A DNA stretch of 64,000 bases from Spinacia oleracea (GCF_020520425.1 NC_079491.1:47296027-47360026); one strand, 5' to 3'; numbered from the stretch's first letter, positions 9,911-21,863 are shown. Translations and numbers: made by a program. The notes: a model not told the origin generated them from the letters alone.

Positions 9911-12886
9911 TGTAACACCCCGACAATTCTCTCTTTTCTAAAACAACATTTGAATATAAAATGTAGAGAATTATTAAGGCATTATCGCCCGTGTGAAAAC
10001 GTAACGGCTTATTCAGAATTTTGCAGCGGAAAACATAAAACTAACTTTAGGTTTATAAATAATCGATTACAGGTTTAATCCCAAAAATCATCCAACGAAA
10101 ATAAGGAAATATAAATAGTACGACAAATTTTAAGTCCCAATTAACAAACCCAAGTTAACTTAGCAAATCAAAACTAAATACAAGCTCTCTATTCCCGATC
10201 CCAATGATGCAACATCTTCAAACCTGCAGATGGACAATGCTTATTGATCCTTAGAGACTGCTCACCAAAGATTGGGTCATCACAGGATCAATAAGGCATA
10301 GCCATGATCAACATGCACAAGCAAAAGCACGTAATCAGCAAAGCTGAGTACTACATACTAAATCAATAACAATCCTAACATGATTCTATTAAACGAACAA
10401 TCCTAACATGGTACTAAATAAAACATAAGCAAGGATAAACAAGATATATTGACTTGAAGACTATATTTGACTGAACTAGACCTTTGTATCATTAACATTA
10501 TTTTAATTGCAAATGGTCAATGGACTGAGTTGTCTACTAGAAACTTCTTCTTCTTCACTAAGGAAGACGAGGTACGGGCGCGACTCCGTAAACCCCAATG
10601 ACCTGCGATATCGAGGGACTTTTAAATAAAAATAGAACCGGTGATCAATCCGGCCCCAGAAAAAGCCATAGGCTACCCATGACCCCAACTCCTGATTGTC
10701 CGTCACTTTAGACGTGCACAGTCTAAAGCTATTGCTACTCATTTTCACTTTACATGACTTAACTTTTAATACTTGGTTATGACTCATCAAACAAAAATAT
10801 TATATCCAACAAGTAAACACAACTTCTTTTATCTTTGAATTAAACCAGTGATCACAACATTCAACCAAGAGCCAATTCCAACTATTTTAATCCTTCCTTT
10901 ATCCATATTTAAAAACCTTTATTAGGTATAAGGTTCAACTACCAAACAAGGTCCTCGGCCCTTATAAAGTAGTGAAAATCTAAAGAGGAACAACGATCAA
11001 TAAAGATCTAAACCAATATTAAATAATATAAAGTTCAACAAAACCAACATGCTTGCATCAATATTCCATGCTAACATGATTCAATTCTTATAAATAAAGT
11101 TCTATGCTCAACGCATTAATTCAACGACATTGAACATGAAATTCCAACATAAACAAGTTCATAAATATATTCATCATATTCTCAATACAACACACATCCA
11201 AGCACACGGTATGTACGTACCTTGTGTAAACAAACTGATAGGCCACTTTAACGAATTCAAAAGTCGCCCACAAAGAATTCTCCGCCTAAAAACAACCAAT
11301 AAAATTCCCCAATCAATTTCTAATAATTAACAACAACACTAACGTACTCTAAAAACATCCTAAACATATTTAGAACCATCCCAAATATCGAAACTTAACT
11401 AAATAACCTCCAAGCATAATAACTATTAAACTAATGATCCCAAAACGTTCTAAACTCCAATAAAACATCCCTTTTAAAATTTCCAGCAATATAAAATAAT
11501 TTCAAACTAATCTAAAATATATCCAACATACTTAAAATCATAAAAATAATAACTTTAATAACTTATAATCATTCTACCATGATTTTAGAATATTAAAACC
11601 TTAAAAATCCATGCTTTAATAATTAAATTCCTTATTTCAATTCAATTACATAATCTGAAAATTAAATTTTATATTTAAACATAGTATATAATCTGAAAAT
11701 ATAATCTAATCATAATAACTTATAATCTATATTCAAGGAGCATGAATTAAATTAATAAAACTTCATTAAAACCCTAACTTAAACATAGTTAATAAATCTG
11801 AAAATAATTAAATTAATTTCAACAACATATAATCTGAAATTTCATAACTTAATCATAAAAATCATAAATTTAATTCAAGAAACATAAATTCAAATTAATT
11901 AAATTAATTAAAACATTTAAATAACTTAGGATTCAAGAAATAACCAAAAGGAGAAAGAGAGAGGGACTGCCGGCGGAGCACAGGCGCGGCAGCGGCGGAA
12001 CGGCGGTGAGCTGAGGCACGGCGGCACACAGGTGGTCGCAGGGTGAAGTGGCTGCGCGAATGGTGGCTGTGCGAAACAGAAACAATTAAGGAGAGGAGGA
12101 CACGAGAGAAAGAAAGAGAATGAAAAAGAAAAGAGAGGAAGACGAAGACTACCGTGCAGACCAGAGGTCAGGCGACGGCAAGGGATCTCGACGGTTGCTG
12201 GCGGCGAGCACGGTGGTGTGCTGGGTGGCAATAGAAACAAGCAACAACGGTTAAGGGGGTGTGCAAGAAACTTGTAACCAAAGAGTTTAGAGAACGAAAG
12301 AGAGAAAGAAGGAGAAGGAGAGAACGGCTTACCGGCGGCGCGACGGCTGGGCAACGGCGGGGACAGCGGCGTGGAGGGGAGCAACGACGGCAGAAGGAGA
12401 GAATTGAGGTCTTGGGGTTTCACGTGATTGCAAGGGAGGATGAGGGTTTCTCTTTTCTTTTTTCTTTTTTTTTTACGTGAGGTAGAGTAAGGGAATGTAG
12501 GATTTGTTTGGGTTTATGGTTTGGGCTTTGCAAAATGGGCTAGAAATAGGATTTGGCTTTTATGATTCGAATTCAAAATTGAATAGGATCGTTTTCTAAA
12601 TTCAATCGATTTTCGTAATTCAAATTCTTTTCAACATAAAATTCTAAAATTATTCTTGATTGCACAAACGTTAAAATATTTAGAATATATTTAAATAAAA
12701 TTAAATATACATTAAATATATAAATATAATCAAGTTCAAAAATCGTTAAATATTTAGAACGTACTTAAAATAAAATAAATATACGTTAATTATATATTTA
12801 TTACTAAAATTCATAAATTCTATTTAAATATAAATAATATACGTTAAAATATATTAATAAAATTTATAAATTTATGGGGGATTACA
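9911..12886 (-). repeat. LTR copy 2 (shared by both internal regions)
   Basis: Middle LTR of the array, TGTAACACCCC to GGGATTACA. It serves at once as the 5' LTR of internal copy 1 and the 3' LTR of internal copy 2. It lacks the TAGGCTACCC duplication of LTR copy 1. It has the same GC-rich block (about 11964-12410). Confidence 0.9.
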
Positions 12887-12905
12887 ATCTACCCCTCTTA
12901 AAAGA
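12887..12905 (-). other. Polypurine tract of internal copy 2
   Basis: Minus-strand TTAAGAGGGGTAGAT abuts the LTR at 12886, as in copy 1. A second polypurine-like block lies at about 13163-13190. Confidence 0.8.
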
Positions 12906-13328
12906 AGTTTCGTCCCGAAACTTGACATGAAATTTCCCACATTTTCCCCAAAAGCTTTTAACTTATTCTTACTAGAAAAGTACTTGTGCCACCTATGTGC
13001 ACTATTTTGCAAACTCAAAGCTGTTTGTGTTACTCATGAACACCTTTTCTTATGCGGAGAATCTATTTGCTTTGCATCAACTTGTAAAATTTGTTAAAAT
13101 AAGTAATAAAATGCATAAAATTGCCATAAAATAGGTAAAATGCGCGAATTTCTATCGCATTCTACCCCCCTTAAAGAAAACGAGTTACGCCCTCGTAACT
13201 CACCTCAGGGAATAGCTAACCAAAATTCTCTTTCGACGAACTCTATCCTCAAAATTCATATTTCACCAAACTACTAACTTTAGACTTTTCACAACAGATG
13301 ACGAAACAAAAGAATAAGTCACCACGAA

Positions 13329-14468
13329 TTAAATAATGCTTAACTTGCGCGGAGTTAATAGAAAAGTACCAGAATCTATATCGGCAGATCGTTCATTTTC
13401 ATTCTGATTCATCATGTACAACTTTCCTGGAGCCTTATTCGGGTTGTTGTGATCATTTGCAGGCTTATTATAGTTCTCTTGATTGTTTTGTGCCCCTCCA
13501 GGCTTTGAATTTTGACCTCCAGACTCGTTAAACCTCACTTGGTTTCCACCTCCATTACTATTTTGTTCCTTTCTGTGCTTAGTGAAGCACTCATACTCCC
13601 TATGCCCCCTTTTCTGACAATAGTTGCAAGTCACTAATTCTCCTTTGCAGTTCTTACCAGGGTGATTGTTACTGCACATCTTGCAATGATGCACTCTCTC
13701 AGATGGGTTTGAGTTGTTGTGGTGCCCCTGATTGTTTCCTCCTTGGAAATTTCCATTTCCATTCCCATTTCCGTTTCTATTCCTTTTAAAGTTTTCTTGG
13801 TTACCCCCAGTATTAAAATCTTTTCTCTTTTCCCAAATTACCAAAGTTTTCTTGTCCCTTCTAGACTGCAGACCATAAATATGAGCGGCTCTCCCATACA
13901 ATATGTCTAAGGATGTAAAAGTTTCTCCACCTAATCCCAGTTGAATTTCATCAGTCAGCCCTTGCTCGAACCTTTGAGCTTTCAGCTCCTCCGTAGCTAC
14001 AACCTCAGGTGCAAACCTCGATAAAGCTATAAACTTGCTATAGTATTCAGCAATAGTCATATTCCCCATCCTAAGGTTGATGAACTCCTGCGCTTTCTGC
14101 TTTCTCATAAAAGGAGGATAAAACTTCCCCCTCAAGGCAACAATAAAAGAATCCCAATTGAATCCCTCAGCAGCACTTAGTCTATTTCCATTTTCCCTCC
14201 ACCAAAGGTCGGCCTCATCTTTCAGATAAAGGACAGCTTGACTTACACTCATACTCCCAGGGCAACTCACAGCCTCAAATAGTTTCTCAAACTCCCTAAT
14301 CCAGTTTTCCAGGAAGGTTGGGTCGGCTTGCCCCTTGAAATACGGTGGCTTAACCTTAGAAAGTCTTTCAAACATTTCCCCTGCAGAGTCGGGGCGCTCA
14401 GTTCTCTCTTGGGTTAGCTTTTCCGCCAAGAGGCGAATCGCAGCAGCTAGATCATTGTTGTTGGCCAT
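13329..14468 (-). CDS. gag: Intact gag of internal copy 2, ending in a protease stub
   Basis: A single 379-residue frame. Residues about 1-45 form the N-terminal segment. Residues about 45-200 hold the retrotransposon gag core (WIREFEKLFE, DLWWRENGNRL, YYSKFIALSRFAPEV, QRFEQGLTDEI). An Asn/Gly-rich linker follows, then a cysteine-rich nucleocapsid region (CKMCSNNHPGKNC; CNYCQKRGHREYEC, the latter a CCHC knuckle). The final residues, SADIDSGTFLL, resemble the start of the aspartic protease that normally follows in Tekay-type polyproteins. The next residues are unrelated (TPRKLSII) and end in a stop. All of pol is therefore missing and the deletion joins the protease start directly to the 3' untranslated region. 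The protein would package element RNA into cytoplasmic particles, with reverse transcriptase and integrase supplied in trans. Confidence 0.9.
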   Translation of the reverse strand: MANNNDLAAAIRLLAEKLTQERTERPDSAGEMFERLSKVKPPYFKGQADPTFLENWIREFEKLFEAVSCPGSMSVSQAVLYLKDEADLWWRENGNRLSAAEGFNWDSFIVALRGKFYPPFMRKQKAQEFINLRMGNMTIAEYYSKFIALSRFAPEVVATEELKAQRFEQGLTDEIQLGLGGETFTSLDILYGRAAHIYGLQSRRDKKTLVIWEKRKDFNTGGNQENFKRNRNGNGNGNGNFQGGNNQGHHNNSNPSERVHHCKMCSNNHPGKNCKGELVTCNYCQKRGHREYECFTKHRKEQNSNGGGNQVRFNESGGQNSKPGGAQNNQENYNKPANDHNNPNKAPGKLYMMNQNENERSADIDSGTFLLTPRKLSII

Positions 14469-15143
14469 TCTAGAACGCGACCTGCAATTAGTATATTCTA
14501 CTTTAGGTTTGAAACATCACTTATACGTTATCCCATACAATTTAATACTTGAATTGACCATAAAGATCGCCTCAACCAACAATGTTCACATTAATACACA
14601 TCATTTACGAAGGCGCGACAATCGTTTACGAAGGTGCAACGATCGCCTACAAGATGCAATAATCATTGAAAAATAATCATCCTCAATAATTCACGAAAGA
14701 CATTTACACACTACACATAAGGCATAACATTTTGAATCATATTGGTCATGAGGGTCTAGATTGGCCCTCACTTCCTTTATGTACTCAAATCATTTAATAT
14801 TTTTGTGGCAATTGAATTGATCCACAATTCACACTGAGTATGCAACCAATAGGAAGATTAATCCACGACGTACTACCTAGAGGTTGGGGTATTATGGAAT
14901 CCTCAAAATAGAATAAAGAACAATTCCTTGAAAACTTTAACTTTTATTGCTAACTCCATAGAGGTTTATTACATCCTTGAAAATAATAAAGAATATTTCA
15001 AACTTCAATAAACTTAAACCTTAAACAGTTGTAGCTTTGCTACTTATTCTTTAAAACATAAAAGAGCTAATTAACTATTTATGACTTCAAAATATTTGTG
15101 GCCTCTTGCCTATCCATTGCTCCTGAAACTTGCGAAGTGAAAT
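14469..15143 (-). other. Untranslated gap between extra ORF and gag, copy 2
   Basis: Near-identical to 7824-8498; no gene seen. Confidence 0.5.
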
Positions 15144-15788
15144 TTAGATCTCAAGATTATCGAACTCTTCTTCAGGGTCTTCATCGGGGTCTTCCTCAGG
15201 GTTTGCATCTTCACCCATGTCTTCATCTTGATTAGGCTCACTTGCCATCTCCTGTTCACTTTCGAGCTCTGCATCCGAATCACTAGAGATCTCAATGGTT
15301 GGCTCATGAGCCGTTGGGTTAGGATTCTCTGCCTCAACACCTACATTCGCATTCTCCACAGCTACATCATTTTCCTCTAGGTCATTATTTACACTAATTC
15401 CCATAGGTTCTTCTGTAACTGAATCCCCAACATGACTCCCTACGATTTTACCGTCTCTAAACCCACTTTCTGCCGCTTCAATAATGGTGGTCAGAATTTC
15501 TGAATCATATTTCCATCTACCATCCCAAGTTCCATACTTAGCCAAGTTTGGAGTTCCATTATCAGAATGCATGTCTTTAAACTTTTCCTTGAGTTCTAGG
15601 TATGGAAATTTGTTAGGTAAGCAATTAATGATAGTGGCTGCTATGATATCCTTTCTCATTAAGATAGGTTGCCCTTGAACTTTAGCATAATATTCACATC
15701 CAAACACAATTTTCTTCACGTAAATATCAGGGGTTTCTATATCAAGTTTCTCGAAGGATCCTATGTTGGTATACTTGGAAAGAAACAT
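15144..15788 (-). CDS. Extra ORF upstream of gag, copy 2 (unknown function)
   Basis: This is the same 214-residue frame as 8499-9143, with one visible amino-acid difference (NPT for NPA near residue 158). The N-terminal half is mixed in composition; the C-terminal third is acidic, with ISSDSDAELESE followed by repeated D/E-P blocks. It starts about 750 bases downstream of the primer-binding site and ends about 675 bases before gag on the element RNA. It would therefore need internal initiation, splicing or its position as first ORF to be translated. As the first long ORF on the RNA, it could be the main translated product unless spliced out. Function is not recognised. Confidence 0.6.
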   Translation of the reverse strand: MFLSKYTNIGSFEKLDIETPDIYVKKIVFGCEYYAKVQGQPILMRKDIIAATIINCLPNKFPYLELKEKFKDMHSDNGTPNLAKYGTWDGRWKYDSEILTTIIEAAESGFRDGKIVGSHVGDSVTEEPMGISVNNDLEENDVAVENANVGVEAENPNPTAHEPTIEISSDSDAELESEQEMASEPNQDEDMGEDANPEEDPDEDPEEEFDNLEI

Positions 15789-16540
15789 TTTATTCCTGAA
15801 ATAAACAATTCAAGGTCTCACTAACGATTTTTCAGCCAAAACATAAACAATGTTCAATAATCAATAAGTTATGTGGAATCAAACAATTCTTTATGCACAT
15901 GTAAATGTAACACTTAAACCATTAGCACATGCACATACATAACAATCAATTTTTTATCATTGATTAGCTACTAATGCACATATAATTCTATCTTATATGC
16001 CCTTCTTATACTACCCATCTCTCATAAACTAAAGCATTAGAATCATTTATATAACGAAATAAAAGAACGAAAATATAATAAAATTATAACATAGAATAAT
16101 AACATAAATAAAATATAAAATAAATAAAGTGAAATAAGTTAAGAAAATGCGTAGCGAATAAATTCGAGAATAAAGTTATTAATTCGAAAAGATTTATATT
16201 TCTTAATTAACGAATTCTAACTCTTGAAACAACTTAAAAAAGATTTGAACTCCTTTTTTTTTTTAAAAATGTATTCATATTATTTTTATGTATTTGTTTG
16301 AATAATAAATAATAAGAAAAATAAAAATGTCGAAAGTATCACTTTAACTTGGAAAAATAATTTGATTTCGAACGTAAATAAGGAATATCGTATACTTTCA
16401 AACAAGATAAAAGAAATCGGCCCCCAAAAAAAGAGTACCAATTTTTGAACACTATAATACGTAGAAGCTCGATTTTTAAGAAATTTATTTTAAATAACTA
16501 GATAGTTAGGCGCCTAAAAATTTATTAAAGTAAAACCTTA
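15789..16540 (-). other. Leader between primer site and extra ORF, copy 2
   Basis: A-rich leader equivalent to 9144-9892, with small indels in the A/T runs (near 16240-16265 and 16420). No gene seen. Confidence 0.5.
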
Positions 16541-16554
16541 GCTTCTATATACCA
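16541..16554 (-). other. Primer-binding site, copy 2
   Basis: Minus-strand TGGTATATAGAAGC adjacent to the third LTR. It differs from the copy 1 site by one base (A for C) and matches tRNA-iMet less well. Confidence 0.6.
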
Positions 16555-16557
16555 CTT

Positions 16558-19535
16558 TGTAACACCCCGACAATTCTCTCTTTTCTAAAACAACATTTTA
16601 ACATAAAACGTAGAGAATTATCAAGGCATTATCGCCCGTGTGAAAACGTAACGGCTTATTCAGAATTTTGCAGCGGAAAACATAAAACTAACTTTAGGTT
16701 TATAAATAATCGATTACAGGTTTAATCCCAAAAATCATCCAACGAAAATAAGGAAACATAAATAGTACGACAAGTTTTAAGTCCCAATTAACAAACCCAA
16801 GTTAACTTAGCAAATCAAAACTAAATACAAGCTCTCTATTCCCGATCCCAATGATGCAACATCTTCAAACCTGCAGATGGACAATGCTTATTGATCCTTA
16901 GAGACTGCTCACCAAAGATTGGGTCATCACATGATCAATAAGGCATAGCCATGATCAACATGCACAAGCAAAAGCACGTAATCAGCAAAGCTGAGTACTA
17001 CATACTAAATCAATAACAATCCTAACATGATTCTATTAAACGAACAATCCTAACATGGTACTAAATAAAACATAAGCAAGGATAAACAAGATATATTGAC
17101 TTGAAGACTATATTTGACTGAACTAGACCTTTGTATCATTAACATTATTTTAATTGCAAATGGTCAATGGACTGAGTTGTCTACTAGAAACTTCTTCTTC
17201 TTCACTAAGGAAGACGAGGTACGGGCGCGACTCCGTAAACCCCAATGACCTGCGATATCGAGGGACTTTTAAATAAAAATAGAACCGGTGATCAATCCGG
17301 CCCCAGAAAAAGCCATAGGCTACCCATGACCCCAACTCCTGATTGTCCGTCACTTTAGACGTGCACAGTCTAAAGCTATTGCTACTCATTTTCACTTTAC
17401 ATGACTTAACTTTTAATACTTGGTTATGACTCATCAAACATAAATATTATATTCAACAAGTAAACACAACTTCTTTTATCTTTGAATTAAACCAGTGATC
17501 ACAACATTCAACCAAGAGCCAATTCCAACTATTTTAATCCTTCCTTTATCCATATTTAAAAACCTTTATTAGGTATAAGGTTCAACTACCAAACAAGGTC
17601 CTCGGCCCTTATAAAGTAGTGAAAATCTAAAGAGGAACAACGATCAATAAAGATCTAAACCAATATTAAATAATATAAAGTTCAACAAAACCAACATGCT
17701 TGCATCAATATTCCATGCTAACATGATTCAATTCTTATAAATAAAGTTCTATGCTCAACGCATTAATTCAACGACATTGAACATGAAATTCCAACATAAA
17801 CAAGTTCATAAATATATTCATAATATTCTCAATACAACACACATCCAAGCACACGGTATGTACGTACCTTGTGTAAACAAACTGATAGGCCACTTTAACG
17901 AATTCAAAAGTCGCCCACAAAGAATTCTCCGCCTAAAAACAACCAATAAAATTCCCCAATCAATTTCTAATAATTTACAGCAACACTAACGTACTCTAAA
18001 AACATCCTAAACATATTTAGAACCATCCCAAATATCGAAACTTAACTAAATAACCTCCAAGCATAATAACTATTAAACTAATGATCCCAAAACGTTCTAA
18101 ACTCCAATAAAACATCCCTTTTAAAATTTCCAGCAATATAAAATAATTTCAAACTAATCTAAAATATATCCAACATACTTAAAATCATAAAAATAATAAC
18201 TTTAATAACTTATAATCATTCTACCATGATTTTAGAATATTAAAACCTTAAAAATCCATGCTTTAATAATCAAATTCCTTATTTCAATTCAATTACATAA
18301 TCTGAAAATTAAATTTTATATTTAAACATAGTATATAATCTGAAAATATAATCTAATCATAATAACTTATAATCTATATTCAAGGAGCATGAATTAAATT
18401 AATAAAACTTCATTAAAACCCTAACTTAAACATAGTTAATAAATCTGAAAATAATTAAATTAATTTCAACAACATATAATCTGAAATTTCATAACTTAAT
18501 CATAAAAATCATAAATTTAATTCAAGAAACATAAATTCAAATTAATTAAATTAATTAAAACATTTAAATAACTTAGGATTCAAGAAATAACCAAAAGGAG
18601 AAAGAGAGAGGGACTGCCGGCGGAGCACAGGCGCGGCAGCGGCGGAACGGCGGTGAGCTGAGGCACGGCGGCACACATGTGGTCGCAGGGTGAAGTGGCT
18701 GCGCGAATGGTGGCTGTGCGAAACAGAAACAATTAAGGAGAGGAGGACACGAGAGAAAGAAAGAGAATGAAAAAGAAAAGAGAGGAAGACGAAGACTACC
18801 GTGCAGACCAGAGGTCAGGCGACGGCAAGGGATCTCGACGGTTGCTGGCGGCGAGCACGGTGGTGTGCTGGGCGACAATAGAAACAAGCAACAACGGTTA
18901 AGGGGGTGTGCAAGAAACTTGTAACCAAAGAGTTTAGAGAACGAAAGAGAGAAAGAAGGAGAAGGAGAGAACGGCTTACCGGCGGCGCGACGGCTGGGCA
19001 ACGGCGGGGACAGCGGCGTGGAGGGGAGCAACGACGGCAGAAGGAGAGAATTGAGGTCTTGGGGTTTCACGTGATTGCAAGGGAGGATGAGGGTTTCTCT
19101 TTTCTTTTTTTTTTTTTTTTTTTACGTGAGGTAGAGTAAGGGAATGTAGGATTTGTTTGGGTTTATGGTTTGGGCTTTGCAAAATGGGCTAGAAATAGGA
19201 TTTGGCTTTTATGATTCGAATTCAAAATTGAATAGGATCGTTTTCTAAATTCAATCGATTTTCGTAATTCAAATTCTTTTCAACATAAAATTCTAAAATT
19301 ATTCTTGATTGCACAAACGTTAAAATATTTAGAATATATTTAAATAAAATTAAATATACATTAAATATATAAATATAATCAAGTTCAAAAATCGTTAAAT
19401 ATTTAGAACGTACTTAAAATAAAATAAATATACGTTAATTATATATTTATTACTAAAATTCATAAATTCTATTTAAATATAAATAATATACGTTAAAATA
19501 TATTAATAAAATTTATAAATTTACGGGGGATTACA
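16558..19535 (-). repeat. LTR copy 3 (5' LTR of the array)
   Basis: Rightmost LTR. In element orientation it is the outer 5' LTR, which would drive transcription. Its end reads TTTACGGGGGATTACA, where the other two LTRs have TTTATGGGGG. The GC-rich block lies at about 18611-19055 with a long T run near 19105. Confidence 0.9.
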
Positions 19536-19540
19536 CGTTG
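19536..19540. repeat. Right target-site duplication CGTTG
   Basis: Identical to 3256-3260; closes the array insertion. Confidence 0.85.
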
Positions 19541-19657
19541 CCAGGTACTATCATCTCTTACTCTAATTTGCGCATTCACCAATCTGAAATTATTCAGCTC
19601 AATTTTTTCGATATTATCTTCATCCATTACATTCGTTTCTGCATTTTAGTGTTTGCA

Positions 19658-19666
19658 TAAAAAAAT
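19658..19666. repeat. 9-bp target-site duplication of the Mutator-like element (left)
   Basis: TAAAAAAAT, identical to 21693-21701. Nine-base duplications are typical of Mutator-like elements. Confidence 0.85.
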
Positions 19667-19780
19667 CGGATTTTTCATGAAATACCCCTCAATTTTCACG
19701 AAATTCACCAAATGCCCCTCAACTTTCAGAAATTCACCAAATGCCCCTCACCTTTACTATAATACTCAAACTACCCTTAC
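19667..19780 (+). repeat. Left terminal inverted repeat (MULE)
   Basis: Matches the reverse complement of 21579-21692 with a single T/C difference (AATACTCAAAC versus AATACCCAAAC). Confidence 0.9.
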
Positions 19781-20075
19781 TAATGACGCGCTGTTAGTCT
19801 GCCGTTAGCCTTACTTTCTAATTCACCAAATACCCCTATAATGTAACTTATTTCACCAAATACTCCTATATTAAAATATAATTCACCAAATGCCCCAATG
19901 TAAAAATTACCTTCTTAAAGCCCAACGGCTGGATTTTGGGATCGACCTGGTACGGTGTATGTGCTTATTACAACTACAACACAAGGACTCAACAAGAAGC
20001 AGAAACTACAATTAACATCCTGCAAATCTGCAACCATCACTACAACAGCAAGCATGAAAGAAGCAAACTTAACCA

Positions 20076-20181
20076 GCAAGCTTGCATCCTACAAGAGCAT
20101 CACATAAGTAGAAAAACACAACAAATGAGCAAGCTTGCATCCTGCAAGAGCACCACAGAAGCAGAAAAACACAAAAATTGC
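20076..20181 (+). repeat. 53-bp tandem repeat inside the MULE
   Basis: Two imperfect copies, starting GCAAGCTTGCATCCTRCAAG at 20076 and 20129. They account for the repetitive peptide (ASCKSTTEAEKHK-like) in the 19936-20310 open frame. That frame is therefore doubtful as a gene. Confidence 0.7.
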
Positions 20182-21578
20182 ACAAAGCAACCAGACTACA
20201 CACAACAGAAGTCTGCAAATCAGACTGCAACAACAGAACCTGCAGCCATCATACACCACAACAGAAGCCAGAGAACTATAGGAGCAAGCAGAAGCAGCAC
20301 CAACAAATAAATCACCAACAAATATTATGATTATAAAACAAAGTAACCGGGCTTACTCTCAACAAATAATTACGAAAATAATGAACAAAACCAAGTATGC
20401 ACAGCAACAAAGGTCTTCATTAATTTAGTTCGAAGTCTTCCAAATAAAGCCATGCTCAAATTAAAAATACAAACTATCATTTAGCACAATAATTCTGTCA
20501 TCTTGTTAACACTGTCACACTATAGGAGCTTCCAATAACGGAACATTTAAGTCAGACTTTCCATTGACACGTACTGAACCTAAATTTTCGATCTCCAACC
20601 CTGGTAAGAATCAAGAACAAGTTGATAAGCTTTCCTCCTGAACTTGAGTAATGGATGTCATAACAATCAATAAAGTCAACATTTTAAAATATTATTATTA
20701 AGGTTTTGATCCAGTTTCAAACCCAAAATTTGTTAACCAAGTCAACTTGCTATCCACATCACAAGAAGGAATATTGAACTAAAAAGCAATGCTCTTCTTG
20801 ATAGATCAAATTTAGCTCAAAAAAATTAATCAGCTCATACATTAAGTGAATCGAGTTATCGTTTTAATTGATCATAAATGAATCAAATTCATGCACCAAT
20901 TTGATTTCTAAAAGCCTTAATTACTCCTGAAATTGCAAAATTAGAGCTTCGGAACCAAAATTTACCCCTCAAATTGCATAAACCAATTCAATTCAACAAC
21001 ACCTAAAATTCAACGCGCAAAACATAAAAAGTGCCTAAAAATCAAGTCAAATTAGCGGACTAACTAGATACCACACCATCAAACTCCATGAACTTAGATA
21101 ATTATTTAAATTCCAGAAAATTTACAACAAAAGTGAAATAACTATGATGCAAAAACTGAACGAAAATGATTGAGCATTTATAAATGAAATTTACCTCAAT
21201 TTTCCCGAATAAATTGAACACTGAAATGTTTCGAGTTCTAGAAGAACAATTACAGAAGTGAACAAATAAAATTAGGGTTCCGAGATTCGAAGGTTGGCGG
21301 TGAATTTGGGGATGAGAATGAGAAATTTGGCAAAGTTTCGTAGCCACGTCGCTTTTGCACTCAGAGAATCAGGGTGCACCAAAATTTTGAAGGTTTTTGA
21401 GTGATTGATGAAGCAGTAATTGCGGTTGAATGTTGAAGAACAGGGGAGAGAGAGAGAAGAATTTTGATAGTCGCGTTTTTTTTTAACCGTAAAGAAGGAA
21501 GTGGTTGGGTGAGGCGCAAAAGAAAAATAAGGGCAAAAGAGTAAAAAGCAGCTAACGGCGACTTAACGTCCGTTAAGT

Positions 21579-21692
21579 GTAAGGGTAGTTTGGGTATTAT
21601 AGTAAAGGTGAGGGGCATTTGGTGAATTTCTGAAAGTTGAGGGGCATTTGGTGAATTTCGTGAAAATTGAGGGGTATTTCATGAAAAATCCG
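21579..21692 (-). repeat. Right terminal inverted repeat (MULE)
   Basis: Reverse complement of the left TIR. Just inside it is the palindrome ACTTAACGTCCGTTAAGT (about 21560-21578). Confidence 0.9.
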
Positions 21693-21701
21693 TAAAAAAA
21701 T
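21693..21701. repeat. 9-bp target-site duplication of the Mutator-like element (right)
   Basis: TAAAAAAAT, identical to 19658-19666. Confidence 0.85.
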
Positions 21702-21863
21702 GCTAGTCCCTGTATTTCAACCTCCTATCTCCAGCATTCCACCTGCTCACATTGTAATCGCATCAAAATTCCTTTTTCATTTTATTGTTAATCTTGATAT
21801 TCTTTCGAATTATACTTGTGTTTAATTTATTGATTATAATTTTCTTATATTTTCGCGATTTAG

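Larger units (their letters stand above)
3261..19535 (-). mobile_element. Tandem LTR-internal-LTR-internal-LTR gag-only retrotransposon array
   Basis: Three near-identical LTRs of about 2.98 kb (3261-6242, 9911-12886, 16558-19535) alternate with two internal regions of about 3.67 kb (6243-9910 and 12887-16557). Everything reads on the minus strand: a tRNA-iMet-like primer site, an extra ORF, gag, a polypurine tract, then the next LTR. CGTTG at 3256-3260 and 19536-19540 flanks the entire structure, so it behaves as one insertion and not three. There is no pol; gag stops shortly after the first residues of a protease. The 3' end (GGGACGAAACTTC...AAGAGGGGTAGAT before TGTAAT) is typical of Tekay-type chromoviruses. 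Gag-only elements of this kind are called TR-GAG or LARD-like and need an autonomous partner. The LTRs differ at only scattered positions, suggesting recent activity. Confidence 0.9.
19667..21692. mobile_element. Non-autonomous Mutator-like element with 114-bp TIRs
   Basis: The terminal inverted repeats are 19667-19780 and 21579-21692 (CGGATTTTTCATGAAATACC...), 114 bases each with one mismatch. The flanking 9-bp duplication is perfect. The TIRs contain an internal direct repeat of the motif CACCAAATGCCCCTCA. The interior (about 1.8 kb) has no transposase. It holds an open stretch of 124 codons (19936-20310, +) built partly on a 53-bp tandem repeat, and AT-rich sequence. A composition change at 21240-21550 could be captured host sequence. 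Movement would depend on a MULE transposase elsewhere. The near-perfect TIRs and duplication suggest recent insertion. Confidence 0.9.

Noticed and set aside
19936..20310. 124-residue ORF inside the Mutator-like element
   Set aside because: Built partly on a 53-bp tandem repeat, rich in Gln/Asn/Thr, with no recognised domain.
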